Shown: positions 9,155-18,181, counted from the stretch's first letter. The stretch: 64,000 bases of DNA from Lewinellaceae bacterium (GCA_016712415.1 JADJRC010000007.1:210118-274117), one strand, 5' to 3'. Notes: generated by a model from the letters alone, not told the origin. Numbers and translations: made by a program.

Positions 9155-9946
9155 TTACCAGTCTTTTTCCTTGCCACTGGAAGTTGGTTGCCGACGCTGT
9201 TCGCGGTATTTGCGCGCATTTTTGCGGTCTTCGGGACCAATGGCGGTCTCCAACAGGCGCTGGGCTTCTTCCTTTTTTAGTTTGGCTGCACTTTTCGGTT
9301 GTTGTTGCGGTTCGCCCGGCTGCTCTTGTTCCTGCTGCTTTTGCTGGCCGTTTTGAGGTTGCTGGGGCTGGGGCTGGTTCTGTTGGTCTTGATTTTGAGG
9401 CTGATTTTGCTGGTTTCCCTGCTGTTGCGACTGATCCTGATTTTGTTGCGACTGGTCTTGTTGTTGCTTTTGCTGCTGTTGGCGTTGTTGTTCTTCCCGG
9501 AGTTTCTTTTTGGCCATTTGCAGGTTTTGTTTCGTACCGGCATCGCCCGGGCGCAGTCGCAGGCTTTTTTCATAGGCCTGTACCGCTTCTTTAAATTGCT
9601 GTTGTTTTAAGTGTGCATTACCGAGGTTGTGCAACGCATCGGCTTTAAAAAGCGGTTCGGTTGCGGCGTCGGCTGCCTGCGAAAAACGTTTGGTCGCATC
9701 TTCCCATTTTCCCTGTTGATAAAACGCACTTCCGAGGTTGTATAACGCCTGTGGATCGCCAAACTGGCGGTCGGCAGCATCCCTGTAGTATTGCTCCGAT
9801 TCCTGGTAATGCTCCAGATCGTAGGCCCTGTCCCCTTTCCGAAGCAACTGGTGGCGGGATTGTGCCCAGGTTGTTCCGACAAGAAAAAGGCCGCCCAAGG
9901 AGAGTGCCAGAACATAAATACTGCGAAAACCAACATTTCTACCCAT
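9155..9946 (-). CDS. batC: BatC-like tetratricopeptide repeat protein
   Basis: A 263-residue exported protein: signal peptide (IYVLALSLGGLFLVGTTWAQ), TPR units from about residue 35 to 145 (GDPQALYNLGSAFYQQGKWEDA and ADALHNLGNAHLKQQQFKEAV), then a low-complexity stretch of about 80 residues that is nearly all Gln with Asn, Pro and Asp. BatC of the Bacteroides Bat operon has the same order of modules. It starts six bases after the batB stop, so the two are translationally close. It is the last Bat gene here; no batD or batE follows. The Q-rich block is encoded by repetitive DNA (about 9300-9490) and is prone to length change. Confidence 0.85.
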   Translation of the reverse strand: MGRNVGFRSIYVLALSLGGLFLVGTTWAQSRHQLLRKGDRAYDLEHYQESEQYYRDAADRQFGDPQALYNLGSAFYQQGKWEDATKRFSQAADAATEPLFKADALHNLGNAHLKQQQFKEAVQAYEKSLRLRPGDAGTKQNLQMAKKKLREEQQRQQQQKQQQDQSQQNQDQSQQQGNQQNQPQNQDQQNQPQPQQPQNGQQKQQEQEQPGEPQQQPKSAAKLKKEEAQRLLETAIGPEDRKNARKYREQRRQPTSSGKEKDW

Positions 9947-9952
9947 CGTAAT

Positions 9953-10945
9953 TCAGTTCTGTTTTCTGAAGGAAATCAAAAACTCCAGCATTATCAACAG
10001 CAGTGCCGGCAAAAGAAACCACTGGTAGTAGGATTCAAATTCAGCAAAAGAACGCACCTCCATCTCCCGCTTTTGCAGGTTGCCGACCTCCCGTTTCAAT
10101 GATTCAATGGCGGCATTGCCCTGGCTGACATTGTACCACTTACCGCCCCCCGACGCGGCGATGCGCTGAAGCATTACCTCGTCCATCCGGGTGCGCACAA
10201 TTTGGTCGTCCTGATTCCGCTTAAACTGCCGCATACCCGAGCCATCATCTTCAGGGATCGGTCCGCCCGCCAGCGTACCCACTCCAACGGTATTTACAAT
10301 AGTACCATTTCCCAGCGCTTCTTTTGCTTTTTTTTCAACGTTGTCGTCGTGGTTTTCGCCGTCTGTAATCAGGATGATCGTTCGGCCTCCCCCCGGATCG
10401 GCTCCGAAGGATTGCTGTGCCAGATCTATCGCAGCTGCAATGGCCGTGCCCTGTTCGGTGATCAGGTCGGGCGTAGCACTTTGCAGGCTTTGCAGCAGGA
10501 ACGAATAGTCGGTGGAAAGCGGCATCTGCAGAAATGCGTTTCCGGCAAAAAAGATAAGCCCGATACGCTCGCCTTCGAGTTCCTGCAGGAGTTTTCCGGC
10601 AAACACCTTGGCCAGTTCAAGACGGTTGGGCGCGACGTCTTCGCACAACATGCTTTGCGAGATATCAAAGGCAATAAATACATCGGCGGCGTCCTGCGTA
10701 ACAGTTTGTTTTTTTGCCCCGCGTTGCGGATTGGCCCAGGCAATTGCCAGTAATATCAGACCTGCGGTAAAAAGAACACCTTTCCACCAAAATCTCTTTT
10801 CCGAAAAGCCCTGCATGATACGATCCACATTGCCCAGCCGGCTCAGCGCATTCCGTCGCCAGAGCCGGTAAGCCATCAGCAGCAATACCAGCAATGGCGC
10901 GGCGGCGAGAAAATACAGATGCTCCGGATATTCGTATCTGAACAT
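9953..10945 (-). CDS. batB: BatB, von Willebrand factor A domain membrane protein
   Basis: A 330-residue membrane protein. N-terminal hydrophobic segments (about residues 8-25 and 55-72) are followed by a VWA domain with the metal-ion-dependent adhesion motif FDISQSM, the conserved T of STDYSF and ITDGENHDD, then a C-terminal transmembrane segment (WFLLPALLLIMLEFLI). It is paralogous to the upstream BatA. In Bacteroides the Bat proteins form an envelope complex linked to aerotolerance, and MoxR ATPases often act with VWA partners. It is the second VWA gene of the leftward operon. Confidence 0.93.
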   Translation of the reverse strand: MFRYEYPEHLYFLAAAPLLVLLLMAYRLWRRNALSRLGNVDRIMQGFSEKRFWWKGVLFTAGLILLAIAWANPQRGAKKQTVTQDAADVFIAFDISQSMLCEDVAPNRLELAKVFAGKLLQELEGERIGLIFFAGNAFLQMPLSTDYSFLLQSLQSATPDLITEQGTAIAAAIDLAQQSFGADPGGGRTIILITDGENHDDNVEKKAKEALGNGTIVNTVGVGTLAGGPIPEDDGSGMRQFKRNQDDQIVRTRMDEVMLQRIAASGGGKWYNVSQGNAAIESLKREVGNLQKREMEVRSFAEFESYYQWFLLPALLLIMLEFLISFRKQN

Positions 10946-11006
10946 AATCGAAGGTTCTTTTCAGGGTATTTTGGGATAAAGGATTTTATGGTTTAACCAT
11001 TGTATT

Positions 11007-11993
11007 TCAGGGGGTAAGCGATCGCAACAGTCCCCACCGGCCCAGAATTTCCAGCAATAAAATAGCAACCGCAAGTCCGATAAACCAGTGAAAATAATCT
11101 GTCGTTCGGCGCACGACACTCACTTCTATCTTTGTTTTCTCCAACTGATCAATCTGCTCGTAAATACCTTCCAGGTCCTGCTCCGAATAGGCTCGGTAGA
11201 ACTTGCCGTTTGTCTCCCGCGCAATTTCCCGCAACAACTCTGTATCAAAAGTCATATGCCGCGGTGCATAGCCATAGCTTCCATCGGGCATACGCTGCGA
11301 CGGGGAAAGCACAATGCCCTCTGTCCCGATACCCACCGTGTATACGCGAATTCCAAGCGTGGCAGCAATTTCCGCGGCCTTCAACGGCGGAATATACCCC
11401 GCATTGTTTTCACCGTCGGTCAGCAATATAACGACCTTGCTTTGCGACGGACTGTCTTTCAGCCGGTTGACTGCCGTGGCCAGGCCCATACCAATGGCAG
11501 TGCCGTCTTCGAGCCGACCAACCTGCAGCTCTTTGATAAACGATTGCACCACACGGCGATCGGTAGTGAGCGGACACTGCGTAAATGCTTCTGCCGAAAA
11601 CGCGACCAAACCCATGCGGTCGTAAGGGCGTTTTTCTACAAAATCGACCGCCACACGTTTGGCCACGGCAAGGCGGTCGGGATCAAAATCCCGGCTGAGC
11701 ATGGAAGGCGAAATATCGAGGGCCAGTACAATATCGACCGCATCGGCTTTCACCTTTTCCTGTTCCCATTTGCGTTGCGGCCGGGACATGGCAATGACCA
11801 GTACCCCGATGGCGATCCAGCGCAGCGCCGGAAGCCAGCGCCGAACGCGGGTACGCCAGGTCGATTCCCCTGTAAATTCATCTGCCTGCGGCAACCGCAA
11901 CTCAATATTGCCCATGCGACCGCTGCGATGCCATCGGATGGCAAGCGGAATAAACAAGAGGAGCAATAGCCAAACGGGTTGCGCAATGGTCAT
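11007..11993 (-). CDS. batA: BatA, von Willebrand factor A domain membrane protein
   Basis: A 328-residue protein with two N-terminal hydrophobic segments (QPVWLLLLLFIPLAI and WIAIGVLVIAMS), a VWA domain with the intact MIDAS motif LALDISPSM, TDRRVV and LLTDGENNAG, and a C-terminal transmembrane helix (YFHWFIGLAVAILLLEIL). The same architecture as BatB shows they are paralogues. It starts eleven bases after the small unknown gene, in the same operon as moxR and the DUF58 gene. Confidence 0.93.
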   Translation of the reverse strand: MTIAQPVWLLLLLFIPLAIRWHRSGRMGNIELRLPQADEFTGESTWRTRVRRWLPALRWIAIGVLVIAMSRPQRKWEQEKVKADAVDIVLALDISPSMLSRDFDPDRLAVAKRVAVDFVEKRPYDRMGLVAFSAEAFTQCPLTTDRRVVQSFIKELQVGRLEDGTAIGMGLATAVNRLKDSPSQSKVVILLTDGENNAGYIPPLKAAEIAATLGIRVYTVGIGTEGIVLSPSQRMPDGSYGYAPRHMTFDTELLREIARETNGKFYRAYSEQDLEGIYEQIDQLEKTKIEVSVVRRTTDYFHWFIGLAVAILLLEILGRWGLLRSLTP

Positions 11994-12004
11994 AATAATT
12001 CAGT

Positions 12005-12565
12005 TCATTTGGAGCCGTCGTCGCCTCCGGCCTGCCAGGTATAAAAGGGCTTACCTGCTGTGTCGATGCCAATCGGGGCTTGCGTTCGGTTCACCCATGC
12101 CTCCGTTGCAAGTTCCGGTACGGGAGGCATGGCAAGTTTTTCTTCAAAACCCGCTCTGGCCTTCTCTACGATCTGGTCTTCGATATTTATTTTGGCCTGG
12201 GCAAAAATATCCACGCCCTCTTCCGGAATATGAAGCAGTGTGATCTGGGTTTTGTCGCCAACCGTATAAACGTCGAGCACTTTGAAAAAACTGCCGCTGT
12301 TGAGTATGACAAGCCCCCAGTTGGTGCCTTGTTCAAACATCGACGCATCCTTTGCCCGCGCCGAAGCAATCAAAAATCGATGCCTGGTAGCCAGGCCTCC
12401 TCCGCGGTAGGAAGCATCGGTAAAGCCCAGTTCCTGCAGGATCATATTTTTTTTATACGCCGAAGCCTGTTGATCGGTAAGGTTCGTATCCCGGTAAAAC
12501 AGGGTAAGCCCGGCAAAGGTGCTGTTCATGATCTGGCCGATCTGTTCGTTGTTGAGTTGTTCCAT
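12005..12565 (-). CDS. uncharacterised protein within the Bat operon
   Basis: A 186-residue soluble-looking protein without signal peptide or membrane helix; I do not recognise the family. It begins MEQLNNEQIGQIM. Its middle (TNWGLVILNSGSFFKVLDVY and TQITLLHIPEEGVDIFA) looks like an alpha/beta fold. The ATG at 12565 lies eleven bases after the stop of the preceding membrane protein gene and the gene ends eleven bases before batA, so it is embedded in the operon. An open upstream extension only overlaps the previous gene. The position suggests a cytoplasmic partner of the Bat/MoxR machinery, which is inference only. Confidence 0.7.
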   Translation of the reverse strand: MEQLNNEQIGQIMNSTFAGLTLFYRDTNLTDQQASAYKKNMILQELGFTDASYRGGGLATRHRFLIASARAKDASMFEQGTNWGLVILNSGSFFKVLDVYTVGDKTQITLLHIPEEGVDIFAQAKINIEDQIVEKARAGFEEKLAMPPVPELATEAWVNRTQAPIGIDTAGKPFYTWQAGGDDGSK

Positions 12566-12576
12566 AATCCAGGGAG

Positions 12577-13516
12577 TTAATGTTGTTGCTGCCCGACAGC
12601 CGGCGCCGGGAAGTTGACGGGTTTCGTAGTTTCCAAAAGATTTCTTGCCAAACGCCATGCATCATCATGAAAACTTTCCTCGGGAATCAGTTTGGCAAAC
12701 TTGGCAAGGTCTGCCGCCGCAAGTATGGCGCCCAGTTCGCTGCGGATATCTTCCGGAAAATCCGTAGTCTGAAGTTGCCGCAGTATTTCATCGGATGTTG
12801 ACTCCAGTGCCGGAATCCGGTACCGTCGCTCCAGGTATCCGCGCAGAATGTACGTGAGTTCGGCGCAGAACTCTTTAACCTGCTGTTTTTGCCACAATTG
12901 TTTTTGTTCCAGCACCTCCAGTTTCTTTATGGCTAGTTCGTATGGAGGCAGTTCGACCGACCGGCTTGATATGCCGCGTTTTTTTTGTGCACGGCCAATC
13001 AACCAGGAGGCCAGCACCACCAGCAGTATAACGCCTGCAATACCCAGTGCCCAGGGCAGGTAATCGAGCCAGACAGTCGGCTCGCGCCTGATTTCCTTGA
13101 TGTCGGACATATCGACAAGGTCGTTGGGTGAAGGCGTAGGGATTACGACAATTTCGAGTGTATTGGTGGCCAGGACGGCGCTGTTGTCCATCCTTATGCC
13201 CAGCGGTGGAAGCGTCAGGGTGTCTTCATCGAAAAAAAACAAGCGTCAGATCGCTCGTGAAGGCAGAGCCGGTTGCTACCCAGTCCGTCTGTTTCAGGAT
13301 GTTCTCCTGCGGGACAACGCTGCGCCAGGTGGAATAATCTGTCTGTTGCGGTTTCCCGTTCGTGGCCGCCACTTTCAGGTGGACGATAAATGGATTGCCG
13401 GTTTCTGCGTAATTGCTGTCCACTTCCGCAAATGCCCCTATCTGCGCATAAACACCGGAAAGGGTGAATACGACCAAAAGAACTGGTAGGCAATATTTTA
13501 AAATCCGGCCTGTCAT
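12577..13516 (-). CDS. single-pass membrane protein of the Bat operon (DUF4381/BatD-like position), frameshifted
   Basis: Two frames form one protein of about 312 residues: signal peptide (YCLPVLLVVFTLSGVYAQ), an extracytoplasmic beta-rich domain ending VVIPTPSPNDLVD, one transmembrane helix (LPWALGIAGVILLVVLASWLI), and a cytoplasmic helical tail with WQKQQVKEFCAELTYILRGYLERRY, typical of the membrane protein that sits between DUF58 and batA. The break is in a run of eight A (13232-13239); seven A would give LTLVFFDEDTLTLPPLG without interruption. Sequence error is likely, but slippage in an eight-base run is also possible. Confidence 0.75.
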
Positions 13517-13543
13517 TTTTCCCTGTCCATCATTAGTGGGCCG

Positions 13544-14413
13544 CTATACGCGCCCTTTTTTCAAAAAATGGAGCAACATGGAGGCATACGAATCGGTTAT
13601 CTGCAGGCTCAGAAAATCGGCGCCGGCCTTGCGGAATATCGTTTCGGCCCGGGCGCGATTGTCGTCGAACTGCTCCTGGTAATGGCTGCGCAGCACAGGA
13701 TCCGTGGTATCCAGCCACTTGTGATTACCCGATTCTGCGTCGCGCACCCGGAGCAGACCCACATCGGGCAGTTTGCGTTCGCGCGGATCCCAGCAATGTA
13801 TGCCCACACAGTCGTGTCGAAGTGCCATGGTGCGCATTGCAGCGTCGTAATTTTCGCCCATGAAGTCGGACAACACAAAACACACGCTTCGTTTTTTCAA
13901 CACATTCCGGACGTATTGGAACGCGGCGCCCAGATTGGTTCCCCGGTCGGCCTCCTGTACATTCAATAATTCACGAATAATACGCAGTGTATGCTGCCGT
14001 CCTTTTTTGGGTGAAATAAACAGATCGATGCCCTCGGAAAATAGCAACAGCCCGACCTTATCGTTATTGCTGTCGGCAGAAAAAGCAAGCAGCGCGCAAA
14101 TTTCCGTCAACAGCTCCTGCTTATACTGACCTGTCGTGCCAAAGAAGGATGATCCGCTGATATCGACCAGCAACATGACCGTTATTTCCCGTTCTTCTTC
14201 AAATATCTTGATATGCGGCTCACCGGTGCGGGCCGTAACGTTCCAGTCGATCGCCCTGATATCGTCGCCAAACTGGTATTGTCTTACTTCACTGGACGAC
14301 ATTCCCCGCCCTTTAAAGGCACTGTGGTACCCCCCCGTAAACAGGTTGCGGCTTAACCTGCGGATTTTAATCTCAATTTTTCTTACTTTTTTGATCAGTT
14401 CGGCGGTATCCAT
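13544..14413 (-). CDS. DUF58 domain protein of the MoxR/Bat operon
   Basis: A 289-residue protein with the DUF58 signature region FKGRGMSSSEVRQYQFGDDIRAIDWNVTAR followed by a VWA-like fold (MLLVDISGSSFFG). The N-terminal helix IEIKIRRLSRNLFTGGYHS is characteristic. The start at 14413 overlaps the preceding stop as TGATG, indicating translational coupling. DUF58 proteins accompany MoxR ATPases in envelope-related complexes; the exact role is not known. A longer open frame upstream only shadows the previous gene. Confidence 0.9.
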   Translation of the reverse strand: MDTAELIKKVRKIEIKIRRLSRNLFTGGYHSAFKGRGMSSSEVRQYQFGDDIRAIDWNVTARTGEPHIKIFEEEREITVMLLVDISGSSFFGTTGQYKQELLTEICALLAFSADSNNDKVGLLLFSEGIDLFISPKKGRQHTLRIIRELLNVQEADRGTNLGAAFQYVRNVLKKRSVCFVLSDFMGENYDAAMRTMALRHDCVGIHCWDPRERKLPDVGLLRVRDAESGNHKWLDTTDPVLRSHYQEQFDDNRARAETIFRKAGADFLSLQITDSYASMLLHFLKKGRV

Positions 14414-15852
14414 CACTTTACAAGATCGGAAACGGGATTGTCTTTTTTCATATACGGTTTCAAATTGGCATAGGGAACCAACAGCGTCTGCCGGCCATAT
14501 TGGGTATGAAACAGGGTGCTTAACTCCAGTCCTTCCCGACGCAGGGTAAACATGGGAAATCCTTCCCGGGCCAGCCACTCCCGGTATTCGGGATCGGCGC
14601 CGTAGTGGGGGAGTTTGGGCGATTCGCGTTTGGAGAAATCGTCGAGCCATCCATTGATGTTGAAACTTTTGTTGAACAGGTCGTCGAATGTGATCAACTT
14701 TCCGCTGCGCAGGTCGAAACTGAACGATTGTCCGCGCGACTGTTTATTCCAGGTTTCCGAATAAGTGAGATATCCGCTGAGCAGGTTTTCTGTCAGACAG
14801 GCGATCTCTGCCCAGCAGGTAGCCCGCTGTGCGCTGCGGTTGGCGGGGATACGCTGTTTTTTTTGTGCCGCAATGGTGGCCTTACACTCGGTGAGCCAGG
14901 TGTTTACCTGTTGGTCGAGCCAGGTGTTGCAATTTTTACAATTGGTCAACGGATAAATGGCATCGTAACTGGAATTGTAATCGGCAAAGTCATAACAACC
15001 CAGTTGGTAATTGTTCCGCTGGGTAAACTTGAACGTTCTTTTTTCGCCGCTGCCGACCCAGTTACAGTCGGTGCTCTGCAAATTTTTCAGGTTTCCCTGT
15101 AGCAGGCCCGCCATTTTTCCGCTGGGCAAAAGCGCTTCGATTTCGTAATTGCCTTCCCGGTCCATTTCACCGTGCAGGTCATACGTTTTTGCGTCAGATT
15201 CCACCCACAAATACCCGTAAAGGCTTCCGTTGTGAATACGAATCAGGATCATATCGGCGCGTGCGCCGTTGAAACGGGTAATGTACCGGCCGGCCCATTT
15301 GTTTTCGCTGCAGTTATAGTTGGGTATTTGCCCGGGGGCGAGTTCTTCGGCATCGAGAAAACTGCCGAGCGAGTTATTGTGGTTGGTCCATTCGGCATCG
15401 ATTCGGCGTTTGTCCAGGTTGCCCCGGAGCCTGCCGGTGATTGCTTTGGAGCCATCGCGTTCTTCGAGGTTTAGTATTTTGCCATCAAGTGTGCCATCAA
15501 GCCGAAACCGGTCACCGCTTTTGGAGTAGTTCAGGTACCCGCGGCAGTTTTTGCCGTCGTACCCAAGCGCAATATCGACTACAGATACATCGTCGAAGCG
15601 GCCCTTGAAGTACCGCACCCATTTGATATCAGACGGTTTTTCGAACAGTTTGGCAATGGCCGTATCCTTCACGGCTGCGGGCGCCGAAGGAGGGGTCTTG
15701 GCCGGTGGCGTTTTGGCCGGCGGCGTCTTGGTTTTCTGGGAAAAAGCATAACCCGGCGCCAACAATATGCAACACACAAGTGCAAGAACCGGTGCGGCAA
15801 AGCGGCGGGATAAAATCATTTCAGGCGATATGGTACGGATAAAATTAAGCAT
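14413..15852 (-). CDS. exported protein with C-terminal DUF3298-like domain
   Basis: A 479-residue protein with a signal peptide (FAAPVLALVCCILLAPGYAFSQ) and a short Pro-rich linker repeating AKTPP. The middle region has repeated beta strands (GYLNYSKSGDRF, GYLWVESDAKTYDLHG) and several Cys (NCKNCNTW). The last 150 residues (LSGYLTYSETWNKQ, FSFDLRSGKLITFDDLF, FTLRREGLELSTLFHTQYG, LLVPYANLKPYM) resemble DUF3298/RsiV-type domains. It lies between moxR and DUF58 and overlaps DUF58 by one base, so it is co-expressed with them. This is not a standard member of the Bat operon as I know it. The function is unknown. Confidence 0.75.
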   Translation of the reverse strand: MLNFIRTISPEMILSRRFAAPVLALVCCILLAPGYAFSQKTKTPPAKTPPAKTPPSAPAAVKDTAIAKLFEKPSDIKWVRYFKGRFDDVSVVDIALGYDGKNCRGYLNYSKSGDRFRLDGTLDGKILNLEERDGSKAITGRLRGNLDKRRIDAEWTNHNNSLGSFLDAEELAPGQIPNYNCSENKWAGRYITRFNGARADMILIRIHNGSLYGYLWVESDAKTYDLHGEMDREGNYEIEALLPSGKMAGLLQGNLKNLQSTDCNWVGSGEKRTFKFTQRNNYQLGCYDFADYNSSYDAIYPLTNCKNCNTWLDQQVNTWLTECKATIAAQKKQRIPANRSAQRATCWAEIACLTENLLSGYLTYSETWNKQSRGQSFSFDLRSGKLITFDDLFNKSFNINGWLDDFSKRESPKLPHYGADPEYREWLAREGFPMFTLRREGLELSTLFHTQYGRQTLLVPYANLKPYMKKDNPVSDLVK

Positions 15853-15895
15853 GATAAACGGTTTTGGGCGACGGAGACAACACGCCGCGGTCAGG

Positions 15896-16891
15896 CTAGG
15901 GCACCTCTACGGTGTTCAGAATTTTTTCAGTGATATCCTCCGGGACAATATTTTCCGCCTCGGCTTCATACGTCAGTCCAATGCGATGCCGCAAAACGTC
16001 GTCGCAAATAGTGCGCACATCTTCCGGGATCACGTAACCGCGGCGGCGCAGAAAGGCCGTGGCCCGAGCTGCCTGTGCCATAGCGATCGTGGCCCGCGGT
16101 GAAGCCCCGTAGTTGATAAGCGGCAGCAGGCTTTTCAGGCCATATGCAGCGGGGTTGCGCGTAGCAAACACGATATCCAGGATGTATTGTTCTATTTTTT
16201 CGTCGATATAGATGCCGTGCATTACCTCCCGGGCGCGCATCAGCGTTTCAAGGGATACCACTTTATGTACATGAGGCTGATCACCGCTCAGGTTACGGCG
16301 CATGATGTCGCGTTCCTCGTCTTTTGTCGGATAACCGATTTTGACCTTCAGCAAAAACCGGTCGACCTGTGCTTCGGGCAGGGGATAGGTACCTTCCTGC
16401 TCGATGGGGTTTTGGGTAGCCAGTACCAGAAACGGTTCTTCCAGGTGAAAAGTATCGCTGCCGATGGTCACCTGGCGTTCCTGCATGGCCTCAAGCAACG
16501 CGCTTTGTACTTTGGCCGGCGCCCGGTTGATCTCGTCGGCAAGCACAAAGTTGGCAAAAACAGGTCCCTTCCGCACCGTAAATTCCGATTTGGATGGACT
16601 GTAGATCATGGTTCCGATCACATCGGCCGGAAGCAGGTCAGGGGTAAATTGAATTCGGCTGAATTGTGCATCTACAGCCTGGGCCAGGGTTTTTATGGCC
16701 AGGGTTTTTGCAAGACCCGGCATTCCCTCCAGCAGGATATGGCCTTTGGTAAGCAACCCGATCAGCAGGCGTTCGAGCATGACTTCCTGCCCGACAATGA
16801 CTTTAGAAGTTTCAGCGTGAATTTGTTCTACGAAAGCGCTTTCGGCGTGGATGCGGTGATTAAGAGCCTGGATATCTATGTAGTTCTGCAT
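15896..16891 (-). CDS. MoxR-family AAA+ ATPase
   Basis: A 331-residue AAA+ protein: Walker A region LLEGMPGLAKTLAIK, Walker B VLADEINRAPAKVQSALLEAM, sensor 1 LATQNPIEQEGTYPLPEAQVDRF, and the C-terminal lid with GASPRATIAMAQAARA. These are the standard MoxR motifs. MoxR ATPases are thought to act as chaperones that remodel VWA-domain partners, here most likely BatA, BatB and DUF58. It is the first gene of the leftward operon and starts at an ATG at 16891; upstream codons in frame are not conserved-looking. Confidence 0.93.
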   Translation of the reverse strand: MQNYIDIQALNHRIHAESAFVEQIHAETSKVIVGQEVMLERLLIGLLTKGHILLEGMPGLAKTLAIKTLAQAVDAQFSRIQFTPDLLPADVIGTMIYSPSKSEFTVRKGPVFANFVLADEINRAPAKVQSALLEAMQERQVTIGSDTFHLEEPFLVLATQNPIEQEGTYPLPEAQVDRFLLKVKIGYPTKDEERDIMRRNLSGDQPHVHKVVSLETLMRAREVMHGIYIDEKIEQYILDIVFATRNPAAYGLKSLLPLINYGASPRATIAMAQAARATAFLRRRGYVIPEDVRTICDDVLRHRIGLTYEAEAENIVPEDITEKILNTVEVP

Positions 16892-16935
16892 TGTGTGTTG
16901 TCTTATCCGATATTGGGATGACTTAAGGAGCCGCG

Positions 16936-16943
16936 CAAAAATA
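16936..16943 (-). promoter_or_regulatory. candidate -7 element TATTTTTG of the moxR-bat operon
   Basis: The minus strand reads TATTTTTG 45 bases upstream of the moxR start, the only TAnnTTTG match in this gap on that strand that I found. The -33 part is not convincing. Confidence 0.4.
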
Positions 16944-17032
16944 GCGCATTGAAGCACAGTTCCCTTCAGATTTGGCCAAATCAACGGGGAAAATCTGTCC
17001 CGGGCAAACACAACGCCATTTTTTCCGATTAA

Positions 17033-17056
17033 TTTTCAATTTGTTTTGAAAACAAA
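17033..17056. promoter_or_regulatory. palindromic candidate operator in the moxR/gbsR divergent gap
   Basis: Nested inverted repeats TTTTCAA..TTGAAAA and TTTGTTTTGAAAACAAA occupy this stretch of the 291-base divergent gap between moxR and the GbsR-type regulator. MarR-family proteins bind such palindromes and often autoregulate, so this is a plausible site for the adjacent regulator. The remainder of the gap is AT-rich with no gene seen. Confidence 0.4.
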
Positions 17057-17182
17057 AAACCTTGAATTGCATTTAAGTAAGCACAGTAGCGGGCCAACGG
17101 CCAACAGAATTCTTGTTTTGTCCTTTTTTGCGCTACTTCCGAAACAAGTGAAATCAACAAGTCAAATAAAATTTGCTGCCAT

Positions 17183-17692
17183 ATGGGAGCTATGAACGTT
17201 CAGGAGGCGAAAGCCAAATTCATTGAATCGTGGGGCAAAATGGCCAGCGATTGGGGCATTAATCGCACCATGGCCCAGGTACACGCGCTGTTGCTCATCG
17301 CGCCGGAGCCCCTTACCGCCGATCAGGTCATGGAAGAACTTGGTATTTCCCGCGGCAATTCCAACATGAACCTTCGGGCGCTGATGGATTGGGGGCTGGT
17401 GCACAAACAGCTCCGCAACGGCGAACGCAAAGAGTATTTCTTTGCAGAAAAAGATATGTGGACCGTTGTGCGGCAAATCATTATCAACCGCAAACGACGC
17501 GAACTCGACCCTATGCTGAAGGTGCTCGACGAGGTGGCAGGAGTAGAAGAAAACTGCCCCGAATCGGAACATTTTTGCGAGGTGGTGCGCGATATCCGCA
17601 AGTTTTCGCACAAAGCCAACCAAACACTCGATGCCCTGGTAAAGGCCGAGTCCAACTGGTTTACCAATACTTTTATGAGTATGGTGCGATAG
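17183..17692 (+). CDS. GbsR/MarR-family transcriptional regulator
   Basis: A 169-residue winged-helix protein. The segment GINRTMAQVHALLLIAPEPLTADQVMEELGISRGNSNMNLRALMDWGLV is the typical helix-turn-helix of the GbsR branch of the MarR family, followed by the wing (NGERKEYFFAEKDMW) and a long helical C-terminus for dimerisation. GbsR controls osmoprotectant genes in Bacillus; in Bacteroidota the targets of these regulators are mostly unknown. Alternative starts at 17183 and 17192 differ by three residues. It is divergent from the bat operon. Confidence 0.87.
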   Translation: MGAMNVQEAKAKFIESWGKMASDWGINRTMAQVHALLLIAPEPLTADQVMEELGISRGNSNMNLRALMDWGLVHKQLRNGERKEYFFAEKDMWTVVRQIIINRKRRELDPMLKVLDEVAGVEENCPESEHFCEVVRDIRKFSHKANQTLDALVKAESNWFTNTFMSMVR

Positions 17693-17741
17693 GGTTTTGT
17701 GCAAAAAATATGGATCATATTTTTTGCAGACAAAACGACCT

Positions 17742-18158
17742 TCATTCCACCAGTATCTCCGAATGTGGCAGCGCCCATTCCCTCTCCATGGTGATCAGCA
17801 CGATGGCATCGCCCGGCTTGCATTGGGCCAGCACCGTGTCAACCGGGACTTCCCGGTACGTTTCTTCGGAAAACAGCGTCAGCGTTTTCGTATTCCCGTC
17901 GCGTATGGCAATCTTGAACGGGATGTTATTGCCGCCTTCCCGGCCTTTCCCTTCGTCCAGTATTACCGGATAAAGCGACAGGGTTCCCGCTGCATTTGCC
18001 GGTAAAACGCACTTCCCTTTTGGAGAATAATCGTCGACAAGCATAGTATGATTGATAAAGACCGCAGAGCAATTGGTAAAATCTTTTTGGGCAAAAAGGA
18101 CGGCAGGGCTGATAAAAAGCCCGGCAATGACAATTAAAATCACACGATTGATTCGCAT
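17742..18158 (-). CDS. small exported protein, paralogue of the upstream lipoprotein
   Basis: A 138-residue protein with a clear signal peptide (VILIVIAGLFISPAVLFAQ). I do not recognise the family. It shares a pattern with the gene just upstream (18182-18730): SAVFI near the start of the mature part, G.LSL, IPF.I..RDG, then V....VL and a final hydrophobic strand. The two genes lie 23 bases apart on the same strand, so they look like a tandem duplication with divergence. Small all-beta periplasmic domains are likely. The function is unknown. Confidence 0.7.
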   Translation of the reverse strand: MRINRVILIVIAGLFISPAVLFAQKDFTNCSAVFINHTMLVDDYSPKGKCVLPANAAGTLSLYPVILDEGKGREGGNNIPFKIAIRDGNTKTLTLFSEETYREVPVDTVLAQCKPGDAIVLITMEREWALPHSEILVE

Positions 18159-18181
18159 TTTATCGGATTTTTAGTGAAAAT

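Noticed and set aside
8740..9594. A 284-codon plus-strand open frame opposite the dioxygenase and batC genes
   Set aside because: It crosses two real genes antisense; the hydrophobic end comes from the antisense of the Gln-rich repeat.
11088..11969. A 293-codon plus-strand open frame opposite batA
   Set aside because: It is antisense to an intact VWA gene with all motifs and contains no domain of its own.
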